Origin: Candidatus Aegiribacteria sp.
GTDB taxonomy: Bacteria > Fermentibacterota > Fermentibacteria > Fermentibacterales > JCC-6
NCBI GenBank assembly: GCA_030613065.1
Contig: JAUWMQ010000008.1
Location: 1 to 43,076 of the forward strand
Length of the DNA stretch: 43,076 bases
Reading direction: 5' to 3'
Under the pieces are notes generated by a model, which ran no database searches, had not been told where the DNA came from, and was given only the letters and a program-made list of their open reading frames with translations. Of the stretch, positions 7,887 through 17,441 are shown one piece after another (within the stretch, counting starts at the first letter, position 1; each line of letters begins with the position of its first letter). Made by a program: the position numbers and the translations under genes.

Positions 7887-10439
7887 TTACTCCCACCAGC
7901 AGACGAGACCAGGTTCAATAATACGCCCGAATTCAATATGGCAGGGGAGTATTCTCACCGTGAATCCCTGATTTCCCGAGTGGCTGCTTTCGAAAGAACC
8001 TCTGAAAATAAGCATTCCATCCTCATCCCGCTCGAACTGCAGCCGAACCGATTCCCTCTCCGTCAGCCATCCGTCGTGTTTAATCCTGCCGTGCTGAATT
8101 TCAACGAGAAGGTCAGAAGGCTTAAGACCCTCCGCGCGAAGAGCAACTTTGACAGGGATTGGATCGCCTACTTCACAGGTACCGTTATCAATTTCGGATT
8201 CAACCGATTCTATCCTGACGGAATGCCAGTTCTCCCGTACCTTCTCCATCCATGCAGCCAGTTCTCTGGCACCTGAATAATCATTCTCCGACAGCTTCAC
8301 CGTTCCTTTGTATGCGGGCACATAGAATCTCGATGTGTATTCCGTAAGCATCCTGTTGCTGCTGAAAACAGGACATATGTTCTTCATCGATTCCTTGACG
8401 ATCCTGAGCCAGTTCACCGGTATGTCGTTCTTGTCCCGATCGTAGAAAATGGGCACTATCTGGTTCTCAATTATGTTGTATAGAGCCTTAGCCTCCAGTC
8501 TGTCCTGCAGTTCCGGGTCATCATACTCCTCTCCCAGGCCGATGGACCAACCCGCGCCCGGTCTGTATGCTTCGGCCCACCAGCCGTCAGGAACGCTGCA
8601 ATGGACAGCGCCGTTGAAACATGCTTTCATCCCGCTGGTTCCGCACGCCTCCATTGGCAGTTTCGGAGTGTTAAGCCATACGTCAACACCCTGAACCATC
8701 TGTCTGGCCATATCCATGTCGTAATCCTCCAGATAGATGACTTTCCCATAGAATTCCTCTTTCATGCAGAGATGAACGATCTCCCTTATCAGTTCTTTGC
8801 CGGACGAATCGTGAGGGTGCGCCTTGCCTGCAAAAATGAATTGCACAGGGTACTCCGGATTATTGACAATGGCAGCCAGGCGTTTTTCATCTCTGAGCAG
8901 CAGGGTAGCCCTTTTATAAGTTGCAAACCTTCTTGAAAAACCGATTGTGACCGTCTCAGGATCAAGAACGGGTATATCTTCGAGGTGGGGTTTGAGCAGT
9001 CCCATGCGTTCAATCTGTTTTTCCCACCGGTCCCTGGCCCAGGAGATAAGTCTTTCCCTCATCCTGACATGGGCAGGCCAGAGTTCTGAGTCGGGGATCT
9101 TATCCACTTTTTCCCATTCAGCAGTGTCAGTCTTATTGCTCGACCATCTTGGACCTACATACCTGCTGTACAGTTTCTCCATCTCGTCAGAGACCCATGT
9201 TTCGGGATGTATTCCGTTCGTTACATGCGTAAGTGGTGTGTCTGCGGATGGGAGAGCGGGCCATACATCCTTCCATATTTCTCTCGAGATTATCCCATGA
9301 AGCTCGCTTACTCCGTTTCTGAATTTTGAAAAGCGAAGTCCGAAAACCGTCATTGAAAAATTTGGATTGTCATCGTAATGACCGAATCGAAGAAACTCCT
9401 CATCGGTAAGACCTATGGATTTTATCATGGGGCTCAGGTATTTGAGCACAAGATCCGTTGAGAATTCCTCGTTACCTGCGGGTACAGGTGTGTGGGTTGT
9501 GAATACGTTGCCTGCGGACACGATTTCGCGGGCTTCCGGGAAGGAAAGTCCTTCCTGCATAAGCTGTCTTATGCGTTCTACAATAAGGAAAGCTGAATGT
9601 CCCTCGTTGATATGACGAACGGTTGGTGTAAGGCTCATTTCGTCAAGGGCTTTGAGACCTCCGATTCCCAGGATTATTTCCTGCTTGAGCCTTAATTCAC
9701 GGTCTCCCCCGTAGAGCTGACCTGTTATGCCCCTGTCACTTTTCTCATTTTCCGGAAGATTTGTGTCCAGAAGGTACAGTGTAGCTCTGCCTACCTTAAC
9801 CTGCCAGACGGCTGCCCGTGCGATTCTATCGGCCATCGGAACTTCTACTGAGACCTGGGATCCGTCTTCACGGTAGACCGGTTCAACAGGCAAATTGGAG
9901 TAATCATTGATGAAATACTTCTCCTGCTGCCAGCCATCACTGTTCAGATACTGGCTGAAGTATCCCTGCCTGTAAAGAAGTGAAACTCCAACGGCTGTGA
10001 GACCGAGCTCACTGCAGCTCTTGATCGTATCTCCGGCCAGCACTCCAAGGCCTCCGGAATAGATTGGTATGCTCTCGTGGAGTCCGAATTCAGCTGAAAA
10101 AGTGGCGACAAGGAAGTTATCGCCCGTTATTTCCTGCTGCTTCTTAAGATCATCAAACCATGTATTTCTTTCAAGATAATCCGCAAGCCTTTCGACTGTC
10201 TTTTCAAGGTGTGAAAGATATACTGCATCTGCAGAAAGTTCCTCGAGCCTTTCCTGGCTTACATGCCCCAGCAGGCGTACGGGGTTGTGATAGGTACTTT
10301 CCCAGAGGTCGGAATCGATCCATCGGAATAACTCTATGGCCTGTGTATTCCATGTCCACCATGTGTTGTAAGCTATTGTTTTTAGAGCGGTAAGCTCTTC
10401 CGGTATTCTGGGTATTACCCTGAAATTCTTAGTTTTCAA
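7887..10439 (-). CDS. glgP: Alpha-glucan (glycogen/starch) phosphorylase, GT35
   Basis: FSAEFGLHESIPIYSGGLGVLAGD, NEGHSAF, TTHTPVPAGNE, VWLNTPKLPMEACGTSGMKACFNG motifs. Confidence 0.95.
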   Translation of the reverse strand: MKTKNFRVIPRIPEELTALKTIAYNTWWTWNTQAIELFRWIDSDLWESTYHNPVRLLGHVSQERLEELSADAVYLSHLEKTVERLADYLERNTWFDDLKKQQEITGDNFLVATFSAEFGLHESIPIYSGGLGVLAGDTIKSCSELGLTAVGVSLLYRQGYFSQYLNSDGWQQEKYFINDYSNLPVEPVYREDGSQVSVEVPMADRIARAAVWQVKVGRATLYLLDTNLPENEKSDRGITGQLYGGDRELRLKQEIILGIGGLKALDEMSLTPTVRHINEGHSAFLIVERIRQLMQEGLSFPEAREIVSAGNVFTTHTPVPAGNEEFSTDLVLKYLSPMIKSIGLTDEEFLRFGHYDDNPNFSMTVFGLRFSKFRNGVSELHGIISREIWKDVWPALPSADTPLTHVTNGIHPETWVSDEMEKLYSRYVGPRWSSNKTDTAEWEKVDKIPDSELWPAHVRMRERLISWARDRWEKQIERMGLLKPHLEDIPVLDPETVTIGFSRRFATYKRATLLLRDEKRLAAIVNNPEYPVQFIFAGKAHPHDSSGKELIREIVHLCMKEEFYGKVIYLEDYDMDMARQMVQGVDVWLNTPKLPMEACGTSGMKACFNGAVHCSVPDGWWAEAYRPGAGWSIGLGEEYDDPELQDRLEAKALYNIIENQIVPIFYDRDKNDIPVNWLRIVKESMKNICPVFSSNRMLTEYTSRFYVPAYKGTVKLSENDYSGARELAAWMEKVRENWHSVRIESVESEIDNGTCEVGDPIPVKVALRAEGLKPSDLLVEIQHGRIKHDGWLTERESVRLQFERDEDGMLIFRGSFESSHSGNQGFTVRILPCHIEFGRIIEPGLVCWWE

Positions 10440-10519
10440 TATCTGCGCCTTCCGTAAACCCCGTGTTCTGTACGGGAACGATTATCTGAGTTATGTAATA
10501 TATTCATAGTAATTCGAAT

Positions 10520-12586
10520 GTGATGGAGGAAATGGATTTGAAATTGATTTGTTTTTCGCAAATACTTCTTGTACTGAGTTTTCAGGCGGCAGGTGGTTCC
10601 ATTTCCAGAACCCTCCATTTCAATCCGGCTGATGTTGAACTGCTGATGTATGATTGCTGGACAGTAGCTGAAATGCCGGAATTCGAACAGAGGGGTATCC
10701 CTGGAACCCCGCTTCTTCCGGCTGTTCCTGAAGTTTTCATACTCCCTGATGGGGCGGTGAACGTTACTTTCAGCGCGGTCCCTCTTGAAGAGACTGAAAT
10801 CGGCCTTCCGGGAATAGTCATTATACCCGCAACGGAACTCAGGCCGTTCAGTTCACAGAATTCAGCTTCCGTGCGCCTGCCTGATCCGGCTGTTTACTCA
10901 TCCGATTCTCCGTGGCCACGGAATCCGGTCATCAGCACACACACCGGCACCCTTGCAGGGATCAGGATAGCTTCCTGTCTTATTCAGCCATGGGTTTACA
11001 TTCCGGCAACAGGTTCGCTCAGCATCATAAATGAAATAGAAGTAACCGTAACATGGGAAGAGGGTTTCGATTACAATCTGAATCTGACTGCCGAACAGAT
11101 GAATGTTGCCCGAAGCAGGGTAAATACTCTTGAAGGGACTATTCACCAGGCTTCTCCATGGGATACTCCCCCTGTTCCCCAGGGTGACGCTCAGTACCTT
11201 CTGATCTGCGACAGTTCATTTACAAAAACTATGGAGCCGCTCGCGTCTTTTCATGAGGGCAGGGGGTACTCAGTTGAAACGGCTTCCGTTCAGGAAATAC
11301 TATCCTCCTTCCCCGGCATTGACGACGCCGAGAAGCTGCGAAACTTCATAAAGAACAGGTTCCTTGAACATGGTACAATTTTTGTACTCCTTGCAGGAGA
11401 TGAAACACTAGTTCCCGTGAGGATGGTTTACACCTATTGCGAGGGGGAGGTTGATACTGCCGCGGTGGATCTGTATTTTGCCGATCTTGACGGCACATGG
11501 GATGGCAGCGGAGACGGTGAATACGGCCAGCCGGATGATAACCTTGATTTGTATGCGGATGTACTGCTTGGACGGGCACTCTTTTCAACAGATGACGAAG
11601 CGGAACTATTCGTTCAGAAGAACCTTACATATCAGGACACTCCGCCTGCAGGTGACTGGCAGACAAGGGCTGTTCTGTGCGGTGCGGTCCTCTTTGGGGA
11701 TATAGGCTATACTGCGGACAAGGGATGCGACTCAATCGCTGTTGAATTCCCTCCGTACTGGGAAGTGAATAAATTCTACGAAGAACTGCCCGGTGGAGGT
11801 TTCACGGAACATATTCCGATTATCAGCAGCGGCTCAGCGTGGAATCACTACGCAGGGCATGGGAATGAGAGGGGAATCTACTGGCGATTCCCTCCTCAGG
11901 GAATGATGACGAACTGGATAGCTTCCGACAGCATTCATAACGGCGATAAAGCAGGCATACATACCAGTATTGCATGTCATCCTGCCGAGTACATCGGTCA
12001 GGAGAGCTGTGCGGAGGTACTTCTTAACAATCCTGACGGTGGCGGAGTTGCCGTGCTTTTCAACACAAGCTACGGCTGGGAGGGTCACTGGCCTTCCCTG
12101 GGGGCCAGTGAATATATGTGCATAGATCTATCCAGGCAGGTTTTCGGTTCGCAGGCATCCAGCCTGGGCCTTGCTTTCGCCATAGCGAAGGATCTCAGGA
12201 TCCCTTATATGGATGGAGGTTACGACCGTACATTCCAGAGCCTCCTGTCCTGGAGCGCTTTTATGGACCCTGCTCTCGCAGTCTTGCAGACCGAAGGAGG
12301 AGGATATGTACCTCCCGTAATACTCAATATCACTTCCCCGTATCCAAACCCGTCGCAGAGGGATGCTCCGCTTTCCTTTTACGTGAACTTCGATGCGGGA
12401 TCTGCGAAAGTATCGGTACACGATCTTTCCGGAAGGCTTATCTGGAAAACGGATATCTCCTCATCACAGAGGGTAAGCTGGGAGGGAACGGATTCAGCGG
12501 GCAGAAGAGTGCCTGCCGGGGTCTACATTATCTCCGCAAGAATGGGTGATTCTATTTCCAGTCGGCTTGTCACACTACTGGATTGA
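10520..12586 (+). CDS. Gingipain-like C25 cysteine peptidase with FlgD/Por-type C-terminal domain
   Basis: LLAGDETLVPVR, ADVLLGR, HYAGHGNERG (His) and SIACHPAEY (Cys); C-terminus SPYPNPSQ...LSGRLIW...GTDSAGRRVPAGVY. Confidence 0.88.
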   Translation: MMEEMDLKLICFSQILLVLSFQAAGGSISRTLHFNPADVELLMYDCWTVAEMPEFEQRGIPGTPLLPAVPEVFILPDGAVNVTFSAVPLEETEIGLPGIVIIPATELRPFSSQNSASVRLPDPAVYSSDSPWPRNPVISTHTGTLAGIRIASCLIQPWVYIPATGSLSIINEIEVTVTWEEGFDYNLNLTAEQMNVARSRVNTLEGTIHQASPWDTPPVPQGDAQYLLICDSSFTKTMEPLASFHEGRGYSVETASVQEILSSFPGIDDAEKLRNFIKNRFLEHGTIFVLLAGDETLVPVRMVYTYCEGEVDTAAVDLYFADLDGTWDGSGDGEYGQPDDNLDLYADVLLGRALFSTDDEAELFVQKNLTYQDTPPAGDWQTRAVLCGAVLFGDIGYTADKGCDSIAVEFPPYWEVNKFYEELPGGGFTEHIPIISSGSAWNHYAGHGNERGIYWRFPPQGMMTNWIASDSIHNGDKAGIHTSIACHPAEYIGQESCAEVLLNNPDGGGVAVLFNTSYGWEGHWPSLGASEYMCIDLSRQVFGSQASSLGLAFAIAKDLRIPYMDGGYDRTFQSLLSWSAFMDPALAVLQTEGGGYVPPVILNITSPYPNPSQRDAPLSFYVNFDAGSAKVSVHDLSGRLIWKTDISSSQRVSWEGTDSAGRRVPAGVYIISARMGDSISSRLVTLLD

Positions 12587-12711
12587 TCCAATAGAAAATA
12601 TCTGAGTTACTCGGACTGAGTGCAAGTTAACTGTGCGGGATGGAATACTCCGCCTGACTTCAATGTATCAGAACCGGAACAGGAAAACATTCAACATGGA
12701 GGTTTGGAATA

Positions 12712-15147
12712 ATGAGACACCTGATAATCGCAGTTATGATCCTTACAGCTGCGGCCTTTGCCACGGAACAGTCCGCTCCTGAAACCGGTAGCGGCAGAAT
12801 GCAGGTTCTCAGCGAAGAAGGGATCGTGGGAGATCTTCCTCTTATGTACACCACGGTCGTTATCGACATCAGCGGAAATCTGCAGAGAGCCACTGTACAA
12901 CAGGTCTATGGTAATCCCTACGATGAGGTTATCGAAGCCATTTACACATTTCCCCTTCCCCAGAGCGCGGCCGTTGACAGGATGAACATGTGGATAGGGG
13001 ACAAGCTTATCGAGGGAAAGATCCATGAGCGCTATCTTGCTCAGCAGATATACAATGAAGCAATTGAAGCCGGTCAGACCGCAAGCCTTCTTGAACAGGA
13101 GCGACCCAACATATTCACCCAGAGCGTTGGTAATATCCTGCCCGGTGACAGCATCGTTATTGAAATCAGCTACGTTGCACCGGTTGAATACGATGATGGT
13201 GAGTATGAAATAGTATTCCCTATGGTCGTTGGTCCGAGATTCGTTCCAGCGGGGGATTTCGTGAGAAACATCTTCGGGATATATGAAGTCTCCACTTCCG
13301 TTGAAGACGCTGACAGGATAACACCGCAGATTGTCCCGGAGGGTACAAGAACCGGCTACGATATTGAACTCTCCGTCAACCTGAACCCGGGTGTGGCGAT
13401 CCAGGACTTCGAATCGCTGAATCATGAAGTGGATATACAGCTCAACTGGAACGGTACCGTAACCATTACTCTCGAGAACGATGATGAGATTCCCAACAGG
13501 GATTTCGTTCTCAGGTACACGACCGCCTCCGACAGGATTCAGAGCGGTGTAATCGCTCACAACGGAGAAATGGGCGGCCATTTCATGCTTATCCTTCAAC
13601 CCGACGCTGACATCGATATTGATGAAATCACACCGAAGGAGATGTTCTTTGTTGTTGACTGTTCAGGTTCCATGAGCGGGCAGCCCATGGAAGTTGCCAA
13701 AGAAACTGTAAGGCAGTTCGTCCGGGGTATGAACCCGAATGACACTTTCCAGATAATGAGATTCAGCGAGACGGCAAGCAGCATGTCCAGAGCTCCCCTT
13801 AGCAACACTGAAGGGAATGTGGAACAGGGGATACAGTACATCAACAACATGAGCGGTACCGGTGGAACCATGATGATAGAGGGTATCAGGGCCGCGATAG
13901 GCTACCCGGAAGACTCTGAGCGGATGCGCTTCGTCATCTTCCTTACCGATGGTTTCATAGGCAACGAAGCGGAGATACTTGGTGAGCTTCAGAGCACACT
14001 CGGTGACAATACCCGTCTGTTCAGTATAGGCGTCGGCTCCAGCCCGAACAGGTACATCATTGAGGGTCTTGCTGAAGAGGGCAGGGGACATGCGTATTAC
14101 GTTGGACTCAGCGAAGATCCCGACGAATCTGTCGCCGCCATTTACGATAAGATAAACGACCCCTATCTGGTCGGAATAGATATTGACTGGGGCGATCTTG
14201 ATGTCCATGACATCTACCCCTCGAGAATCCCCGATCTCTACGCTGGAGAACCCCTTGTGATAGTTGGCCAGTACAACGGTTCCGGAACCGAGACAGTCCG
14301 TCTTTCAGGCGCGGTAGCAGGCGAACGATGGGGACAGGAACTGAGTGTAACACTTCCGTCCCGTGAAGAGGGTAACGATGTAATCGCCACTCTCTGGGCC
14401 AGGAATAAGATCCATGACCTTACGCGAGATATGTACGCCAGTTACGGCTATCTGAGCAATGATCAGGAGATCATCGATGAAATAACCGACACAGCTCTTG
14501 ATTACCAGATAATGTGTGAGTACACAGCATTCGTAGCTGTTTCCGAAGAAGTCCGTATCGACCCGGACAGCGGTGAACCGGTAACGATCCAGGTTCCTGT
14601 CAATATGCCCGATGGAGTTTCCTACGATGGTATCTTTGGTTCTGATAATGATCCCTCCGTATCACAGCACTACAGATCCTCCAACAGGACAGTGGCCCCA
14701 TCATCGGGCTATGGTCTTGGAGGTGTCAGCGGAGGAAACATGCAGGCTTTTGAAGAATGTGAGGTTGACGGAGATTACTTTTACGGCGGTGAGTTCGAGG
14801 ATTATGGGTTCGCCGAGGTAAGCCACATTTCGGTTTCACCTACTCTTGGGCTTCTGCCCTCCGTTGTACGTTCAGCAGCACGGGAGTTTGTTACTGATAT
14901 TACCGAGGTGTACCAGAATTTCGTCGATGGTATGGATGACGATGACGAATGGCCCACAGGTACGGTCACGTTCAATGTAACCGTTGACAGCGCGGGTAAT
15001 GTTACCTCTGTTTCAATTGCGGGCAGCGGTCTGGACAGAGAACTTGATGATGACCTGTGCGAAGTTCTGGAAGGATTCAGTATACCTGCGCCGCCGGATG
15101 GGGCAGGAATAATTCAGATCCAGTACAGTTTTCAGAAGATCTGGTAG
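12712..15147 (+). CDS. VIT and von Willebrand A domain protein with TonB/AgmX-like C-terminus
   Basis: VIT-like N-terminus (QVYGNPYDEVIEAIYTFPLPQSAAVDRM); MIDAS DCSGSMSG; C-terminal TGTVTFNVTVDSAGNVTSVSIAGS. Confidence 0.85.
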   Translation: MRHLIIAVMILTAAAFATEQSAPETGSGRMQVLSEEGIVGDLPLMYTTVVIDISGNLQRATVQQVYGNPYDEVIEAIYTFPLPQSAAVDRMNMWIGDKLIEGKIHERYLAQQIYNEAIEAGQTASLLEQERPNIFTQSVGNILPGDSIVIEISYVAPVEYDDGEYEIVFPMVVGPRFVPAGDFVRNIFGIYEVSTSVEDADRITPQIVPEGTRTGYDIELSVNLNPGVAIQDFESLNHEVDIQLNWNGTVTITLENDDEIPNRDFVLRYTTASDRIQSGVIAHNGEMGGHFMLILQPDADIDIDEITPKEMFFVVDCSGSMSGQPMEVAKETVRQFVRGMNPNDTFQIMRFSETASSMSRAPLSNTEGNVEQGIQYINNMSGTGGTMMIEGIRAAIGYPEDSERMRFVIFLTDGFIGNEAEILGELQSTLGDNTRLFSIGVGSSPNRYIIEGLAEEGRGHAYYVGLSEDPDESVAAIYDKINDPYLVGIDIDWGDLDVHDIYPSRIPDLYAGEPLVIVGQYNGSGTETVRLSGAVAGERWGQELSVTLPSREEGNDVIATLWARNKIHDLTRDMYASYGYLSNDQEIIDEITDTALDYQIMCEYTAFVAVSEEVRIDPDSGEPVTIQVPVNMPDGVSYDGIFGSDNDPSVSQHYRSSNRTVAPSSGYGLGGVSGGNMQAFEECEVDGDYFYGGEFEDYGFAEVSHISVSPTLGLLPSVVRSAAREFVTDITEVYQNFVDGMDDDDEWPTGTVTFNVTVDSAGNVTSVSIAGSGLDRELDDDLCEVLEGFSIPAPPDGAGIIQIQYSFQKIW

Positions 15148-15167
15148 TACCAGGCTCTGAAGAGAAC

Positions 15168-15195
15168 ATGGGGGCGGGAGGAATCCCGCCCCCAT
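15168..15195. terminator. Strong GC hairpin downstream of the VIT/VWA gene
   Basis: ATGGGGGCGGGA-ggaa-TCCCGCCCCCAT, 12-bp stem; no T tract. Confidence 0.5.
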
Positions 15196-15216
15196 TACGC
15201 TTCAAATCAGCAGGCT

Positions 15217-15273
15217 GCGAACATAACCTTGCTATGAAGCGCATAAGCGGCTCTGCTGCATTTTGTTGTTCGC
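15217..15273 (-). repeat. attC-like site after the toxin gene
   Basis: Minus strand GCGAACAAC...GGTTATGTTCGC, imperfect inverted termini, immediately after the toxin stop codon. Confidence 0.4.
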
Positions 15274-15277
15274 TAAA

Positions 15278-15565
15278 TCATTTCATATTCCTGAAGTATT
15301 TCTCAAGATCTCTATAGTAATTCTCATGGGGTCCGATCATTATTAGTTCAAGTGTTTTGGAATCTCTAAGCCGATAAGAAAGAAGAAATTGTGTTGTATG
15401 AATCTTAAACTTGCGGATAAATACCCCCTTTAACTCTCCTCGCTTTTCTTGACCTATGCTCGGATCATTTAAAATCGCGCGAACTTGTTGATCAAGAATT
15501 ATTTTCTCTTGCTTTCGGAATTTCCGGATGCTTCTAGCAAATGATCTGGATTGTAGAACCTTCAT
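15278..15565 (-). CDS. RelE/ParE-superfamily toxin
   Basis: FARSIRKFRKQEK...GELKGVFIRKFKI...YRLRDSKTLELIMIGPHENYYRDLEKY. Confidence 0.75.
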   Translation of the reverse strand: MKVLQSRSFARSIRKFRKQEKIILDQQVRAILNDPSIGQEKRGELKGVFIRKFKIHTTQFLLSYRLRDSKTLELIMIGPHENYYRDLEKYFRNMK

Positions 15566-15571
15566 TTTCCG

Positions 15572-15790
15572 TTACCCAAATTGGTACTCAGTTGATTCAC
15601 CCTGGTTCAACTCTTCAATCCCAATCAATATTTCCTTAATCAGGTTGTAAGTTAAACTGGGATTTTCTTCGGCACACTTGCCTATCTTTGCCCAGTGTTC
15701 AATCTGTCCAGTCACCGATCGATTATCGACAGAACTCATCAGCTTTGCTTCTCGAACCAGGTTTTCAGAAATTCGTACTGCAGTTGCCAT
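15572..15790 (-). CDS. ParD-like antitoxin
   Basis: MATAVRISENLVREAKLMSSVDNRSVTGQIEHWAKIGK, matches the ParD-like antitoxin pattern; directly upstream of the toxin. Confidence 0.75.
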   Translation of the reverse strand: MATAVRISENLVREAKLMSSVDNRSVTGQIEHWAKIGKCAEENPSLTYNLIKEILIGIEELNQGESTEYQFG

Positions 15791-15832
15791 AATGCTACCT
15801 CCGTATCATGCGTTGCATATATAATACAATAC

Positions 15833-15847
15833 ATTGCAATATGCAAT
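15833..15847. promoter_or_regulatory. Palindrome upstream of the antitoxin, candidate TA operator
   Basis: ATTGC-aatat-GCAAT perfect 5-bp arms about 45 bp upstream of the antitoxin start. Confidence 0.45.
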
Positions 15848-15891
15848 ATTTGATTTGGTTTGTTTGTATTTGTTCCTCAAGCGAACGCTTT

Positions 15892-15956
15892 GCATAACCA
15901 GAACAGTACTCACAAACCAGGAAAGCAGTAGCTGTTTCTGATTGATGCAGTTATGT
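15892..15956 (-). repeat. attC-like site after the NIF3 gene
   Basis: Minus strand ACATAAC...CAGAAACAG...CTGTTCTG-GTTATGC: outer arms complementary, inner arms complementary with one extra base. Confidence 0.45.
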
Positions 15957-15959
15957 GTT

Positions 15960-16811
15960 TCATATATCCTCTATTACTGGTTCATCTACAATGAATTTAG
16001 AGGGCACCCCTATCTCGCTAAAATATTTAACCATCGATATGCAGGCAAACTTTTCAGTTGAATAATGAGTCCCACCAAGAATGCTTACGCCATGTTTTTC
16101 GGCATATTCATGTGCCTTTTCAGAAAATTCATTCTTCACAGCAATACCAGTTATTAGAGTATTAACTCCGGCATTGGAAATTTCCTTCAACATTTCAATA
16201 TTATTACCACCGCCTGCTATCACAGCAACGGTTGCATCTTTAATTACATAATCTCCGTAATCGTAGAGGCTAACATCATGATCTACTGCTTTCTGAAAGT
16301 GACTTTTTAGATTTTGAACCGTTACACAATCGGCCATCCCAAATACTCCAGCCATTGCACCAAAATACGGTGCAAAGGGTTTTATTGGCTTAATAGATAA
16401 TGCCTTTGCCAAAGTTACGCTCGTTGAGTGTTTACCCCAATTATCTAAAGGCACATGGAGATTATAAATTGAGATTCTTTTGTCTTTAAATTGCTGTAAC
16501 AAATTGCTATTCATTTGCTGAAAAACATCCGGAGCCTTTCGAATATCCCAAATCGATGGATGATGAACAAAAAGCATTGCGTCTTGAGTTCCGTCACTCA
16601 AGATTTTTTTCATAACATCGATTGATGGAAACACAGCGGTATAAACCATATTTATCTCCGTGGCGAAGTCACAAACCAATCCCATTGACCGTTTCTCAAA
16701 GTTTTCACAAAGAAAATCAGCGACAGAATGCATATATCGTGCCCATTCATCACTCATTTCTGAAGTGATAAAGTCCTTTTCAAGTTGTTTGTATATTTGG
16801 ATTGCTTTCAC
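15960..16811 (-). CDS. NIF3-like dinuclear metal centre protein
   Basis: LFVHHPSIWD, NLHVPLDNWGKHSTSVTLA, GGGNNIEMLKEISNAGVNTLITG, LGGTHYSTEKFA. Confidence 0.85.
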   Translation of the reverse strand: MKAIQIYKQLEKDFITSEMSDEWARYMHSVADFLCENFEKRSMGLVCDFATEINMVYTAVFPSIDVMKKILSDGTQDAMLFVHHPSIWDIRKAPDVFQQMNSNLLQQFKDKRISIYNLHVPLDNWGKHSTSVTLAKALSIKPIKPFAPYFGAMAGVFGMADCVTVQNLKSHFQKAVDHDVSLYDYGDYVIKDATVAVIAGGGNNIEMLKEISNAGVNTLITGIAVKNEFSEKAHEYAEKHGVSILGGTHYSTEKFACISMVKYFSEIGVPSKFIVDEPVIEDI

Positions 16812-16918
16812 ATAAGCCTCTATTCTTCATTCTTTCTACACATAACAAGAGTCTATCTGCACGTGATGAAGGGTTTCAGGCAGACAGTTCAGAGTCCTCT
16901 GGATCTGCTTTCTTAATT

Positions 16919-17410
16919 TCATTCTCTGAACCGGAGAATTCTAGCAGGATTGCCTGCTACTACTGCTCCCGGAGGAACATCCTTTGTAACGACAGCGCCT
17001 GCGCCGATTATGGCTCCCTTCCCGATTCTCACCGGCAGTATAGTAGCGTTGGATCCTATACTTACTCCATCTTCTATAATTGTACCCTTCCAGTCCGCAG
17101 GATCAGGTTGGGGGGGGTAGATGTCATTTATGAACATTACTCCGTGGGCTATGAAGCAGTCACTGCCGATCTTAACCATTTCGCAGACGAAACTGTGGCT
17201 CTGAACCCTGGTTCTGTCTCCTATGACAACGCCATTCTGTATCTCCGTAAAACATCCCACCATACAGTCACGGCCTATACTGCACCCGTAAAGGTTGACG
17301 AAATTCCAGATTCTGGTTCCCTCACCAATTTCGCAGTCATTTATCAGCTGAAGTTCGTTCGGTTTATAATCCAATTGCTTTCCTCCTTTTGGAATCATCA
17401 GGTTCCCCAA
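16919..17410 (-). CDS. Hexapeptide-repeat (LbH) acyltransferase
   Basis: Left-handed helix repeats: IGEGTRIWNFVNLYGCSIGRDCMVGCFTEI...IGKGAIIGAGAVVTKDVPPGAVVAGNPARI. Confidence 0.85.
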   Translation of the reverse strand: MGNLMIPKGGKQLDYKPNELQLINDCEIGEGTRIWNFVNLYGCSIGRDCMVGCFTEIQNGVVIGDRTRVQSHSFVCEMVKIGSDCFIAHGVMFINDIYPPQPDPADWKGTIIEDGVSIGSNATILPVRIGKGAIIGAGAVVTKDVPPGAVVAGNPARILRFRE

Positions 17411-17441
17411 TCATATTAGCATCTTACGCGAAGGAGAAGAT

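Noticed and set aside
12691-13599. 302-aa minus ORF antisense to the VIT/VWA gene
   Set aside because: Codon-bias shadow ORF; composition and lack of motifs indicate non-coding.
16802-17419. 205-aa plus ORF antisense to acyltransferase
   Set aside because: Shadow of the hexapeptide-repeat gene; no domain signature.
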